From assembly GCA_016165875.1 (NCBI GenBank), contig JABBOT010000080.1, forward strand, positions 10,088,172 through 10,152,171: 64,000 nucleotides of DNA. Reading direction: 5' to 3'. Made by a program: the position numbers and the translations under genes. This document shows positions 1 to 11,245 of this stretch, one piece after another. The first letter of the stretch is position 1. Every line of letters starts with the position of its first letter. Under the pieces are notes generated by a model, which saw only the letters and a program-made list of their open reading frames with translations, had not been told where the DNA came from and searched no databases. The DNA comes from Acanthopleura granulata (taxonomy: Eukaryota > Mollusca > Polyplacophora > Chitonida > Chitonidae).

Positions 1-780
1 GATGGCGTGAGAACAACCTTTAAGCGAGTCGGAAAGTGATTGTTAAAACTTTGTTTGTTGGCTTAGTCAGATGTTGATTATTCTAGGCGTTGTCACTATT
101 TTTATTATAGATTTATCTGTATCCGATTTTTGTCTGACAGCCAATTCAAGATTCACGCCAAGTATTACAGCAATAAGTAGCATGCCCCAACAATATGGGC
201 GGCTCTTCATCACGTATGGAAGTCTGGAAGTATGTATGAAAATTTCTATCGTTTGAATCGGTCATTGTAAGTTGTGTGGGAGTTTGGGAAATTCTTGATG
301 TTACACGGCTTATAGAAGCGTGCGAACTTCCGATAAATAACATCTTCGTGAAATTCAGCAACATATACAAATATCCCAATGAGTTCTAACTCCCTGTAAG
401 CAGACCTTGATTTATTCGCATATGATACGAATATATGTCGAAAATTAGGTGTGGGAGGTTCACAGGTGATACGTTAAATCGGTCCACAACTAACATTTTC
501 CTACAATTTTTATTTTTACGATTTTAAAACGTATAATATAAGAGTGTAAATATGTTTGTGATGACGTGGCAATTCTGAGGCGTTATAGATGTAATAGTTC
601 ACTGAAAATCCCCTAATGGTCGTTTCAGTAAATTTGATTCAATATTGGACCCCGTAAAATCCTGAATTAGGGATGAACACAATTTGCACAGGACTTGCAT
701 CTCATTACTTCAAATCCTTTGATGTAAATGCTTATAGCATAGCAACTAATACGCTCAATAGCGCAATGAACATATTTATT
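1..780. other. No gene or repeat recognised
   Basis: AT-rich sequence with only short unsupported open frames on both strands. I see no splice-bounded coding island, tandem repeat or SINE here. Confidence 0.5.
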
Positions 781-829
781 CTAGGTTCGTGAAACAAACG
801 TCAGGTTATTGTGTACATGTATTAAATCT

Positions 830-1015
830 GATGACACAGGATTTTGAATGATTCCACACCAGTAACTTAGTATATTGCATTTAACATCACTGCAATTTGG
901 TGTAATCTGCTACTCCTTAACCACTTACATGAACATTTCGAATACAACCATAACTAAGGTCAACTGACAAGACGACTATTAATGGGTGACCATTCGCCCA
1001 CTATCACACTGCTGT
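830..1015 (+). repeat. Dispersed repeat family S4 copy
   Basis: The order of motifs (ACCAGTAAC, TGCATTTAACATCACTGCA, CTTACATGAAC) matches sequences near 18.2, 49.6 and 60.6 kb. It has no coding capacity, and SINE S1 follows directly. The ends of the family are not defined. Confidence 0.5.
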
Positions 1016-1035
1016 CACTGCTCTCTGAGCTATAG

Positions 1036-1251
1036 TCTTTTATGGTGGTTGTGAGTTCAAGTCCAGCTCATGCTGGCTTCCTCTCCGGCCGTACGTGGGA
1101 AGGTCTGTCAGCAACCTGCGGATATGGGCGTGGGTTTCCAACGGGCTCTGCTCGGTTTCCTCCCACCATAATGTTGGCCGCCGTCGCACAAGTGAAATAT
1201 TCTTGAGTACGGTGTAAAATACCAATGAAATAAATAAATAAATAAATAAAT
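1036..1251 (+). mobile_element. SINE S1, head truncated
   Basis: The copy begins near the tRNA-like B box (GAGTTCAAGTCC) and continues through GCTGGCTTCCTCTCCGG and the AAATATTCTTGAGTACGG core. It ends in an (AAAT)n tail, so the element reads left to right. Confidence 0.85.
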
Positions 1252-2650
1252 TACTAAATCTATAGTGTCAACTTCTATCACCTCTAACAGGACGAATATA
1301 GGGAGTGCTCCTCGGTAATGACACACAAGTGACATAAACCTGGCCCAAGCTAAACGTTTCCTTAATCGGATGAAACAGGAATCAATGCTCCGATTTGTTC
1401 ATATATAGACAAGGGAGAGCGGTATGTTGGATGTGTATTAAGCATAGAGACGATGGGCAAAACATATTTACAGGCTTAAGCCGAACGACAAATATATCCC
1501 GAGACAAGGTTAAGCAAGCGTTTGGATGAGAAAATCCATGTCTCGATGCATGGATTCGTAGGGTAGGCAGACATGAGGCCGGATTTCACCGGCTGCGTGT
1601 GACCATCTGTCAACTGACAATGTCGTCGCTTTTCAAGTTTTACATTTCGCGCGGTAGTGTTTTATAATATTGCCGGTATTGATAACGTACGCCGCTGTGA
1701 GGTGACGCCTAAGAAACGGTTTGTAATTTTCTGTTCATTTTTTTTATGAAACTCTCGTAAAATTTACTCATACAGTGTATACTTTTAAACAGTTAAAGCG
1801 AATCTGATGATCTGGAAAAAACTTTTGACTTTGGTAAGAGCAAAATTGTACAATGTTTAACGTGGTCAGAAAATAAGTTATTCCTTAACATTCTTTGAGA
1901 ATTTTGTTTTATGAATTTAAATGAATTTTAAACAATGTGTGATATAATGTGTTAAATATGCTTAACATGCATCATTAAATAATGATGTAGTTATATGTAT
2001 ATGGTTTTGTGAAATTTTAAAACTTCAAGCGTGTCCTAAATATATTTTTATGTACGCTTCCCTTCCCTTCAGGGAATTCGATCTTCTAAACGACAGCCCT
2101 CTGGTGCAATATTTACTCTCCTGAGCCTTCCCGGTTTGTCCTCGGTTGCGTGATGTTGTCTGTGTTAACGGGAGATCCTTCTCGTTCTCCGCCGATAATC
2201 TCGCGTGTTTACTCCCTGAGTGCCCCCTGCTGGGTGAAGGCGTTAACTAAACATGGCGCAGCAAACACCAACATCGATGTACAGACATTCTCTGGCATAC
2301 ACTTTGACAACCAGCTCCGTCAGTGTTGCTTGACGTTTTAGGCCAGACACTGAACAACTGAGCAACAGTTACGAAAGAAAAATCATGCACATGTGCGCAG
2401 TGCCGTCACCATTTTTGTTATCAGCTCCGTGGAGAACGTAAGGAACTTATGACTGGAATCTTACCACCCTTTAAAAATGTTTTTGCCTGAGGATTATGAC
2501 GTTTACAGATACTCGAATTTCGCAGCACAATTTGAAATAGTTTGCCAAATACTTGACAAGTAGCCAGTTTTGCTGTCGTCTGGTTCAATCTGACTCCGAT
2601 CGTTTTCTGTGGAGATCCCAGCACAATTTCATGTCCGCCCACGCCATTTC
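1252..2650. other. No gene recognised; S4 fragment inside
   Basis: A piece of repeat S4 (GAGGCCGGATTTCACCGG) lies at about 1560-1660. From about 2100 to 2340 the sequence is less AT-rich and holds a 63-codon plus-strand frame (2150-2341) with no recognisable domain. This could be 5' flank or untranslated sequence of the claudin-like gene, but nothing in the sequence proves it. Confidence 0.4.
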
Positions 2651-2659
2651 AGCTCATTC

Positions 2660-3240
2660 TCCAGTGTGTACAGCTCTGTCTAGAGTATACAGCTTGACCT
2701 CCAGTCTGTGCAGCTCTGCTTCCAGTCTGTAGAGCTCGACCTACAGCCTGCACAGCTTGACCTCCAGCATCTACAGCAATACCTAGAGGAAACAGCTTGG
2801 CTTCCGGCCTGTACAGCTTATTGGTCGTGCTCTGTCTATAGTGCACGGTCCCAGTTTATACTTGGCCTCTGCGTATACAACTGGACCTCTAGTCTATACA
2901 ACTTGACCTCCAGCCTTAATTTACAGCCTGGTCTCCAATCCGTTCAGCTTCTGCTCTGTTTGCAGACCACAGTCCCAGTTTATGCAACTTGACATCTACG
3001 TACACAGCTGGACCTCCAGTCTGGACAGACTGACCTCCACTCTAGACAACCTAACCCCCTATCTGTACAACTTGACTTCCAGTCTACAGATCGTGCCTTG
3101 TCCATAGAGCACGATTCTAGTTAACACAGCCTGACCTCCTATCTGTACAACTTGACCTCCAGTCTACAGCGCGTGCCCTGTCCATAGAGTTCGTTTCACA
3201 AATTCCACGAATCCAGTTTATACAACTCAACCTGTGACTG
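2660..3240. repeat. 21-bp minisatellite
   Basis: Degenerate tandem copies of a unit close to TTGACCTCCAGTCTGTACAG plus one base. Because 21 is a multiple of three, it leaves long open frames on both strands (for example 2708-2992) that are repeat artefacts. The array ends about 50 bp before the likely start codon of the claudin-like gene. Confidence 0.8.
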
Positions 3241-3286
3241 TACAAGTGGACCATATCCCCCTGGGCTTACCCGAACAACCCCCCGT

Positions 3287-3524
3287 ATGGCAATGTCCGA
3301 CCATGAAGCCTTGCCCCACCCTTACAGCTCAAAGTCCACCACAGGGAAGTCCAAGGTAGCCTGCTTTGCCACAACGTCGGCCACCATACTGCAGACGGTG
3401 GCCTTTGCTCTGCCAGATTGGCTGATCTATGTAAACCTTGAAGGAGTTCATCATTACCGGGTCGGGCTGTGGCAGTTTTGCCGAGGGACCGTCTGTGAAG
3501 AGTACTCGCCCAAATTCTGGCCAG
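3287..3524 (+). CDS. Claudin/PMP22-like tetraspan protein, exon 1
   Basis: First coding exon of a four-transmembrane protein of the claudin/PMP22/EMP superfamily, which in animals makes septate or tight junctions or regulates membrane complexes. The exon gives 79 residues plus one base. A short cytoplasmic tail is followed by transmembrane segment 1 at about residues 24-46, then the start of extracellular loop 1 with GLWQFCRGTVC at residues 60-70. This is the GLW-x2-C-x4-C signature of the family (usual form GLW...C...C). The exon stops at CCAG|GTGCGT in phase 1. ATG at 3287 is used as start; a second ATG at 3293 has a better purine context. No in-frame stop was found just upstream, so an earlier 5' exon is not excluded. 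Exons 2 and 3 join in frame to give about 199 residues, normal for the superfamily. The precise subfamily cannot be told by eye. Confidence 0.8.
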
Positions 3525-5909
3525 GTGCGTTCTCATAACTGCTGTAGTTTGTGTGTCCCGTAAATTTGAGATGAGAAGCACAGTAGGATTGTTTCTCTGG
3601 TCCCTAAAAGTAAATCCAACTTACTAAAGAGGTTAAAAATTACCACCATATAAAACCACTGGTATAAGTGTTAAATCACTGCCTGATTTGTTCATTTATA
3701 TATGTGATTATTGTTTAAAACCAAACTATATGTTTTTCAACTATGTACAGTGGAACAGATTTATGAGTGTAGGAGTTCTTGGAAAAAACCACCCACCTTT
3801 GTTAGGAATACTGGTGAACTTCGCTAACTGCAAACGTTTCCAAATGTGTAAGATCCTTTTAAATGTAACATCCTTTTAGATGCAGCATCCTTAAATAGGT
3901 AGCACCCTTTTAGATGCATAGCGTCGTGTATGATGTATCATCCTTTAAGATTTAGCATCCTTTAGATGCTAGTATCCTTTCGGATGTAGCATCCTGTTAG
4001 ATGTAGCATCCTTTCCTGAATACAAGTGTTAGCAATCGTGTTAGCTATGTAGCATTTGTTATCAAATGTCTGGTGTGTCACATTTTTTTCTAAATGTAGT
4101 CATTGCCGGCTGTCGAAGATGCAGCATACTATCATAAGTGTCACCCAATATAAGAAAGACAACTGGCATCCTACCTTAAATGTGCACTTCGCCAAATGTA
4201 TAATACATAGCATCTTTCCCTAAATGTCAGCTTTATCAAATATCTGTTCAGGAAGTGGCTCTATTTTTTAACAGACTTCTTTAATTAAATTCGAACCCAG
4301 TTTATATCATCAGCTGGTTTGCAAACAATGATGCAAACGTCAACACGTATCACGTGGGACGTGTCAAAATAGCAGTTAATTGGGCAGAATCCAATTGTTT
4401 CCACAGTCTAGCTACTGAAACCATTATAAACCAAGTATATACTTTTTGGGTGTCAATAATTACATTCACGAAGTCTTGAAGAAGTGTATATAGCTTGCGG
4501 CGTTTTAAGAAAGAACTGAAATTAATTTATTGTATTAATTATGATATTTTATTGGCAAATATGTAAAATGCAAGAAACCAAAACTTAGAAAAACAAATGA
4601 CAGGCTGACGTTGGATGAGAGGAAATTACGAGAACTGGGGGGAGGATATTTTTTCTGATCGATAATTCGTTTAACCAACACAGTGTTGACACAATCAATT
4701 ACAGTGCAAATAGCAAATATACATGTGGAAGTTGTGTCTTTTTGTGACAATGGCATCCAAATGGGCAAGTTTGTCTTCGCCGAACAAACAATCCCCGCTT
4801 TTCCTGTCCTTTAAGCCCTTCGCCTGTTTGTATACTGAAGGATAGTCTTTAATGATTAAGAAATGTAGGATTGCCTTTCAGAGTGTCACACATGATCGTT
4901 ATGACTTTGAACCGGCCATGATGAGTAAACTATCTCAGGAAGATAAATTCCTAGTCTAACCGACCTGGCGAACCTATCACATCCCCCTCTCATTAAATAC
5001 ATTTGCTAGTATGACCCTGATGCCGACCCATGTACGTCCACTTATCAACTACGCTCTGTCGTTTCACAAACGCCACTGTACTGGACAAGACTATAATTCA
5101 CTGTTTTTTGCTATACCGTCGGTGAAATAATAATGATTAGATTTCCCTTACGTAATATAGAAATCAATCGTTAAAGTTATCATAGCAAGATTCTTGATAA
5201 TCTCCTCCAGCTATGGGAATATGTATGTGGTGTAATGGCGTATTGTATAAAATGGTGTCGGCAGTGATTCTTGATTTAGAAATCCGGCCTCTTGACAATA
5301 TACCTCGGGGCTTTATTCTAACTGTTCATGTAAGTGCTTTAGAAGTAATAACTTGCACGCCCCTTTCACCACGGCCTATGCTGAATTAGGTTAACAAAAA
5401 TAAAAAGAAATGCAGTGATGTTAAGTGCAATATAGTAGACGTCACTTGTGTAGAATTACTCAAAAGGTTATGTTGTCATCACAGTTAACATATATACACA
5501 AAAACATGAAACGTTGCTTCTTCCAAACACACGGCAAAACCGGAAATGAGGCGACGAGACGGCCGTGGCGGCTCTATTGAGACTACTTGTCTTATTCGTC
5601 AGATTTCTGAAGGTTCTCGGCCCAATAGTAGTAATAATGACAACGTTCATAAGATCGCATTGTTCACAGAGAGGCAACGTGACTTCCTGTCACCAATATC
5701 ACATAACCACTTAGGTCAGATTTTGGGGATTTGCTATTTACAAAGAGATTTTAAAGTAATCTGTGACGGACAAATATAATGCCTCACCACTGTTACGCGA
5801 GCAAATACTCTTCTCATCTAAAGAAACAAACAGTATAGCTCAACGAATTTCCATAGAGGTTTTTTCAGGTGAATAGTTTTAGCTATACGTTATTGTCTCC
5901 CCTGTTTAG
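3525..5909 (+). other. Intron 1 of the claudin-like gene
   Basis: The donor is GTGCGT at 3525 and the acceptor is CCTGTTTAG ending at 5909, both in phase 1. It contains a 17-bp minisatellite and otherwise no recognisable coding sequence. Confidence 0.75.
3855..4022. repeat. 17-bp minisatellite
   Basis: About nine degenerate copies of a unit close to ATGTAGCATCCTTTTAG. The array lies inside intron 1 of the claudin-like gene. Confidence 0.75.
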
Positions 5910-6065
5910 TGTGGTTCCTGGTGGTAGAGACCCTGGAGACGATCGGGCTCGTAGCGCTGTTGATAGCTGCTCTTCTATTGGCTGCCTACGCCTTGCTACC
6001 TCCCAGAACCCCTTCCAAGGTGCGCTGTACGGGGATTGCAGGGGTAGTCTTGACATTTCTGGCAG
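5910..6065 (+). CDS. Claudin/PMP22-like tetraspan protein, exon 2
   Basis: The acceptor is CCTGTTTAG|TG and the donor is GGCAG|GTAAGT. Both ends are in phase 1 and join exons 1 and 3 without changing frame; the first junction codon is Val and the second Ala. The exon encodes the end of extracellular loop 1, transmembrane segment 2 (rich in Leu and Ala, beginning near ETIGLVALLIA), a short basic loop with PPRTPSKVR, and the first half of segment 3. The alternating hydrophobic blocks and the intracellular basic loop fit the four-transmembrane fold. A GTG at the splice site could look like a start codon but is simply the junction codon. Confidence 0.8.
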
Positions 6066-6648
6066 GTAAGTGCCGAAATGAGGATCCATACACGAATCAA
6101 TCCACATTCTAGATATATTTTCTTTGTTTAACGTCGTACTTTAAAAAAGTTTTATTTTTCGTAACTTTTGTTTTACAAAAAGGCCTTGTCTAGGTTACAG
6201 CGTCACAAGTCGCCATTATTTATTATATTTTATATTTATTATTATTAAATGGAAAAGGGTCCCTTGCAACTAGACCCGCCGCTGGTGCAGGAGTGAAAAG
6301 GAAAGAAAAACTACTTGAATTTGAAAAGTACCATGCAACATAGCTGTGAAAAACTCGAGTGATGTGATCCATACTTTTTGTTCCATCAGAAGACAAAGGT
6401 AATATCAAAAGCAGATTTCGCTACGTCAAGGCGTTTTGCTGAGAGAATTCCCGTCATAATAAAAATATGATAACGTGAACTAAACTCATTTTTACGCATT
6501 TGACGTCAAGCTGGAGAGTTCTAATACATTGCCAAGTGCCCTACTGGTTCGCGCAATCATATTTTTGGAAATCGAAAAAAATGAAGCATTTTCTAATGCC
6601 CTTGTATGTGCATTTTCACCATAATAGTTCATGGCTTATAAGTCGTTG

Positions 6649-6666
6649 CCCCCCCCCCCTCCCCCG
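6649..6666. repeat. Poly-C tract
   Basis: An almost pure run of C with one T, inside the duplicated block. The partner copy near 25140 lacks the run, so it expanded after the duplication. Confidence 0.9.
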
Positions 6667-6667
6667 C

Positions 6668-6740
6668 ATAATACAGCGGTAAGTCACGTGGTTAATAATC
6701 CAGCTGCCTCTAAAGTTCGGGAGTTCGAATCCTATCTTTA
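6668..6740 (+). repeat. tRNA-like SINE head within duplicated block
   Basis: A GTAAGTCACGTGGTTAAT stretch followed about 35 bp later by GAGTTCGAATCC looks like A and B boxes of a polymerase III promoter. The partner copy at about 25155-25225 has decayed boxes in the same places. There is no cloverleaf, so it is not a functional tRNA gene. Confidence 0.4.
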
Positions 6741-7088
6741 TTTACATTCCTTAGTATCATGAGTCAAGGCGAAAATTATTAACACCATTCAGGAGACAAG
6801 TCTTCTTTGTTTGCAATTTGCAAAGATATATGTTAGATATAATTCCAATTATAATAAATGTGAAAAGATGATACATGGTATATACTTCCACTGGAAGCTC
6901 AGCGTGAACTCTTATGGTTAACAAGAAATATTTTTTGCTGGCCTATTGCATAAGACCCATTATATAACATCTTCAACCGCATACCGGGGAAGCCCTTGCG
7001 TAATTCTGCAGTAGATCTGGCTCTTTAGGAGGTTGGCAATTGGTCTGAGCGACAAGAGAACGATTTAGTTGCAAGGGGGTCCTTTTAC

Positions 7089-7213
7089 CGTCTGAAGGAA
7101 TTCGTTTCCGAACTGTGTGTTCAGTCCTGTTTTTACATGATTCAATGATTTGCATACACACTGATAAAGCAGAACTCCAAATTATTACAGAGGGAACTCT
7201 GATCCGAGCGAAC
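7089..7213 (-). pseudogene. Phospholipase A2 (group III) exon 2 relic
   Basis: Read on the minus strand, the frame ends IIESCKNRTEHTVRKRIPSD followed by G|GTAAAA. The intact copy at 26052-25904 has VERC, eleven residues, RRKRFIFP and G|GTGGGT, so the pattern and the phase-1 donor agree, and an upstream RV..VI motif also aligns. The matching acceptor AG is absent (CACAATT instead of CAG), the spacing is about four codons shorter, and no exon 1 or 3 was found beside it. It is a dead exon carried in the intron of the claudin-like gene, in antisense. Confidence 0.55.
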
Positions 7214-7290
7214 CGTAATTGTGCGGGGAAAAGGTATCCCACTGGTGAAATATATGCCATGACGTTGTTTGTATACCGATTGTTAATAAA

Positions 7291-7537
7291 TTTATTTATA
7301 TATTTATTTGTTTTATTTTTGGTGTTTTACGCCGTACTCAAGAATATTTTACTTATGCGACGGCAGCCAGCATTATGGTGGGAGGAAACCGGGCAGAGCC
7401 CGGGGTAAAACCCACGAGCATCCGCAGGTTGCTCGCAGACCTCCCCACGTGCAGCCGGAGAGGAAGCCAGCATGGATTGGACTTGAACTCATAGCCACCA
7501 CGTTGATGTAAGGCTTCTGAGTCATTACGCTGCGCTA
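7291..7537 (-). mobile_element. SINE S1 with 13-bp target-site duplication
   Basis: A near full-length minus-strand copy: tail at the left, core ACGCCGTACTCAAGAATATT, B box in antisense (GGACTTGAACTC) and a partial head (GTCATTACGCTGCGCTAG) at the right. It is bounded by exact GATTGTTAATAAA repeats at 7278-7290 and 7538-7550. This is a recent, L1-like target-primed insertion. Confidence 0.9.
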
Positions 7538-8842
7538 GATTGTTAATAAAGCTATTACGTGACAGCAATGATTGTAAACGGCATTTTCTTTTACCTGTAA
7601 TGTCGTGTGAACGTTAGTCAAATCCATATCCCATGTATTTCTCTGTATCTCTTTTACGTATATGTTGAACTAAGGTGCAACCTATTTGTTGTTTGTCTGT
7701 TTATCCCTGTTATACGGAGTGCCGGATGTGTGATAACAACTAACAATCTCTGTTTATTCTGATACTTCCACACTGTTACTGTATAAGCAACACGACTGGG
7801 GAAGGAGGCAAATAAAAATTGGCATCGTACGTGGGACAAAATGTGAATCCGTAAGCTTCTCCACGTTCTTCGTGTATTCCTTTCCATCGTCCTTTGAGAG
7901 ATTGGGCTCCATTAATGTGTCCACCTCGACAGAGCTTCAGGTATATCGCGCCTGAGGGCTCGTGTGAACGAAGCCTGCACGTTCTGGGACCATACTATTG
8001 CATCTTTACCAGGCCATACTGAGTTTAACAAGAGGTTAACGTGCGAAAATTTCTCACACTGACAATGAGAAGTTTGCGATCTAATATAAAGGACTTGAAG
8101 ACAGAGATTAAAACTAGAGCAGCAATGGTAGTCGGAAAGTGATAATCGGAAAATTGTCGCATGTAACCTATGAAATTCACCGGTCTAAATTTACTTCATT
8201 AATAGACGTGGATACAATTTATGCATTCTGAAATAATGGAACGTTGCCCGGTGATTCAACGTACCACAACGGGGTGACAAAAATCTCATCTGTGTTTATT
8301 ACTGTCAGTTATCGGGTTAATGGCGTAACAGGAGCGTGGATGTGTTCAGCGTTGTTCCGCTCGTCCACAGTCCTTCACGTGATCTACCATTGCCATCACA
8401 ATCACATTACAATGCAAAGCTTTGCTTCGGAAAGAACAGTTAATTTCTTTGCTGTTAATTGTACAGTTAGCTTTTACCGTCACACTACTTGTCAAGCTTC
8501 TCTGTGATATCCCACTATATGTTAATAATGACCTAATTTTTTAAACTTTCATGAAATGTTAGTCTCTTGAAATTTGATACCAAGAACTTGTTTAATTTTT
8601 TCATGTTGAAAATAATGATTTGTTATTTTATTGACTATATGGAGGTGTGTAGGACTGGTTGTTAGTTACGGAGCCTGTGAATGGACCGAGTGCCTACCTG
8701 GGCAGCCTGTCAATAAACATAATCATAAACATATATATTATACATATTCCGAATTTCATAAAACATTTATGCGTTTGATCTGGTCTACGCGGTAATCACA
8801 TATATTTTCTAATTCTGTTTTTGTGTTCTTTTTCTATTTCAG

Positions 8843-9048
8843 CGGGAACAATCGCTTGTGGTATAATTCTGATGGTCGTGAAAATGTTCCAGGAGGGTTT
8901 CAATGAGGTACTCGGACCCGGCTCTCTAACGCTCGACTGGTCCACCAAATTGGCCATGGGAAGTGCGGTTTTGTCGTGTGCGGGCGCTATAACTCTGACA
9001 GTCGATCTTCAAATACAAGCGGAGCTTCAGGCTCTGAGATCATTGTAG
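8843..9048 (+). CDS. Claudin/PMP22-like tetraspan protein, exon 3 (last)
   Basis: It follows TCTATTTCAG and completes the Ala codon left open by exon 2. It encodes the second half of transmembrane segment 3 (GTIACGIILMVV), extracellular loop 2 with a GPGSLTLDW stretch, and transmembrane segment 4 (beginning near KLAMGSAVLSCAGAI). A short cytoplasmic tail ends QAELQALRSL and a TAG at 9046. The tail has no typical PDZ-binding C-terminus of the claudin YV type. Together with exons 1 and 2 the protein is about 199 residues long. Confidence 0.8.
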
Positions 9049-10082
9049 CTTCGACAAGGGAGACAACTGTAGGAAACTTTGTCCGGTATAAATTGCTGGG
9101 TGCAGAAATGTCCTAAGCTCATGGCAATTTTACCCTTCTTGCAGACTCAAGATAACTGCTGATGTTGGATGTTTCTATATTTATCCATTTCTCCTTTGCG
9201 GTGGTTTAGGGGCAGAAGTTATCCGAAGGAAAACACCACTAAGCAGAATTTTTATGGCGCGAAAAATACCCCATGCGAGCACTTTAGAGAGCAAATTATT
9301 TATTTAAAAATTTACATTGACGAAGCCTTTTGGAATTGTAACGCTGTTACTGAATATATAGATGTAGATCACAAGAAATTGTTTATTTATAAAAAAAATA
9401 GTTAACGAATACCTCTAGTGAATGTGTCTTTTATGTGGCAGTCCTAACCAAGCTGTGGCGCATGGTGTTCGTAATGATCCGTCAAAAGTGTTGCATTTAT
9501 TTCTTGGATTCAGGTGTAGAGTGGGAATATGGTGTTGGGGTGGGGGTGGGGGTGGGGTGGCACCGAGGTGAAAGCTAGTGCTATGGTTTTTACTGTCTCG
9601 TTTACTGTCACGTCGTTTTCCACATCCAGTCTGACATTTGACTGAATTTTCAGTGCGAAAGACATATTTCCACTGCAAAAAAGAAAGTAATTTTACAGCA
9701 CAAAGTGATGTAAAGTGGAACAGTGAATTCAAGTGTAAGAATAATGCTGCAAATTTTGATGTTAGTTTACGCTCTATTCCTGTAGAATTATAACATGTGG
9801 TGCAACCGTTCATCACGCTTGTAAATTTACAAATGTATTGCCTGTAAGTCAAATAACAGTGTAATTCTTGACGTAAAACAGGTGTTACTAAACAGGCGAA
9901 TCCGCGGTAAATATACAATTAGCTTTATCTCTACAGCAACGTGTAAATATACAGCAAAATTTACTGGTTACAATTTTTTTAGACTATAAACCTACACCAT
10001 TTTGTTTTTGAAGTGTACTGTACAGTCATACTTGCATAGAACGATGTGTCAAAAACAATCAACCCAGATTCCTGACCCGTGA
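9049..10082. other. 3' flank of the claudin-like gene, G-rich run inside
   Basis: The region should hold the untranslated 3' end of the claudin-like transcript, but no clear AATAAA-type signal was found. A 167-codon minus-strand open frame (9918-9415) is low-complexity and not supported. Apart from the G-rich run at 9536-9558 I see nothing else. Confidence 0.4.
9536..9558 (+). other. Four G-runs: candidate G-quadruplex
   Basis: Four runs of four to five G separated by single T bases. This is the tightest form of intramolecular quadruplex motif (G4 with one-base loops), about 490 bp downstream of the claudin-like stop codon. Confidence 0.75.
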
Positions 10083-10215
10083 TAAATATTTATTTATTCA
10101 TTTGATTTATGTTTTACGCCGTACTCAAGAATATTTCACTTATACGGCGGCGACCAGCATTATGATGGAAGGAAACCAGACAGAGACCATCTGCATGTTG
10201 CTAGCAGATCTGGTG
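10083..10215 (-). mobile_element. SINE S1, truncated
   Basis: Left-end (AAAT)n tail in antisense, then ACGCCGTACTCAAGAATATT and CAGCATTATG. The head half is missing. Confidence 0.8.
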
Positions 10216-10336
10216 CTTCATAAAATGTGTTTTTTGATTGCATATCTGAAAAATAACGTGCCAAACACATAATTAAAGAAAGGTAACACATATGTGTCCG
10301 ACGTTAATATCGTAAAATTAACTAAAATTAATTCCT

Positions 10337-10602
10337 TTCAGAGGCACGTTAGGAAGTAGAGTAACAAGCGTTCCAGAGGCATGTTAGGAACTGGAGTAAC
10401 AAGCGTTTCAGCGACTTGTTAGGAACTTTAGTAACAAGCGTTCCAGAGATATGTTAGGAACTGGAGTAACAAGCGTTCCAGAGGCATGTTAGGAACTGGA
10501 GTAACAAGCGTTTCAGCGACTTGTTAGGAACTGGAGTAACAAGCGTTCCAGAGGCATGTTAGGAACTGGAGTAACAAGCGTTTCAGAGGCATGTTAGGAT
10601 CT
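10337..10602. repeat. 35-bp minisatellite, about 7.6 copies
   Basis: The unit runs GTTCCAGAGGCATGTTAGGA followed by ACTGGAGTAACAAGC. Two unit variants (GAGGCATG and GCGACTTG) alternate, so the array grew partly as a higher-order dimer. The sequence just after it (GATCTACATCGACACG) recurs near 12365. Confidence 0.85.
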
Positions 10603-11102
10603 ACATCGACACGTAATCAGCAATAAAGTCGAGAAGTTTGTAATCTATATTAAAGGAATGTACCCTCTTAGCCTAAAAATAATATAGGTAGGCTTATTAC
10701 TCTCCTAAAATTAAAGTGTTCCTTTTAGCATTTAAAATGCTGGAGGAGCGTTCAAAGTTTTGCACAGAACACTTACAGCTGTTACATATAACACTTTCAA
10801 CTGATACACTCAACTTGCAAGCACTTACAAGCACTTCATGGAAAAACTTTCAAAGTGTGATCACTCCTACAACCTATATGTAATAAATGTAGAGTTTTAG
10901 TTTTAAGAAGATGTGCACAAATTATATTTATTTGATCAATCAATCAATCTGAATCTGAATTCAGTCGCTCGATCAATCAAACAACCTATCAATATGTTAA
11001 TTATTTAACTGACAATACAACCAATCAAACAAGAGATAACACAAAATATTCATTTAGTGTTTGCACGTAAAGCCCTCAGGCAGACAGAAGGGGCCAAAAT
11101 AA

Positions 11103-11245
11103 GTTATTTTATTTATTTATTTGATTTGAGTTTTACGCCGCACTCAAGAATGTTTCACTTATACTGACCGACCAGCATTACGTTGGGAGGAAACTGGACA
11201 GGACTAAAAGGAAACCCACGAACATCCACAGTTTACTGACGAACC
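11103..11245 (-). mobile_element. SINE S1, truncated
   Basis: Antisense tail, then the core with ACGCCGCACTCAAGAATG. Diverged and head-less. Confidence 0.75.

Larger units (their letters stand above)
6235..7120. repeat. Duplicated block, partner of 24865-25800
   Basis: Many ordered matches to 24865-25800 on the same strand, for example GTGCAGGAGTGA, TCACCATAATAGTTCATGG, and GCTGGCCTATTGC followed by TTCTGCAGTAGATCTG. In the partner the block abuts phospholipase A2 exon 2, and here it ends at a relic of the same exon. It is therefore a piece of the PLA2 locus copied into this intron. Confidence 0.8.
6066..8842 (+). other. Intron 2 of the claudin-like gene
   Basis: The donor is GTAAGT and the acceptor follows a pyrimidine-rich tract ending TCTATTTCAG at 8842; phase 1. 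It hosts a duplicated block (6235-7120), an antisense phospholipase A2 exon relic and one recent SINE S1. Nothing coding is seen between 7551 and 8842. Confidence 0.7.

Noticed and set aside
2708..2992. Plus-strand open frame of 94 codons
   Set aside because: Entirely within the 21-bp minisatellite.
6668..6740. A functional tRNA gene
   Set aside because: Polymerase III boxes are present but no acceptor stem or cloverleaf can be folded; it is a SINE head in a duplicated block.
9415..9918. Minus-strand open frame of 167 codons
   Set aside because: Part of it is the translated G-rich run (poly-Pro), the rest is AT-rich degenerate sequence with no domain; no splice or start context supports it.
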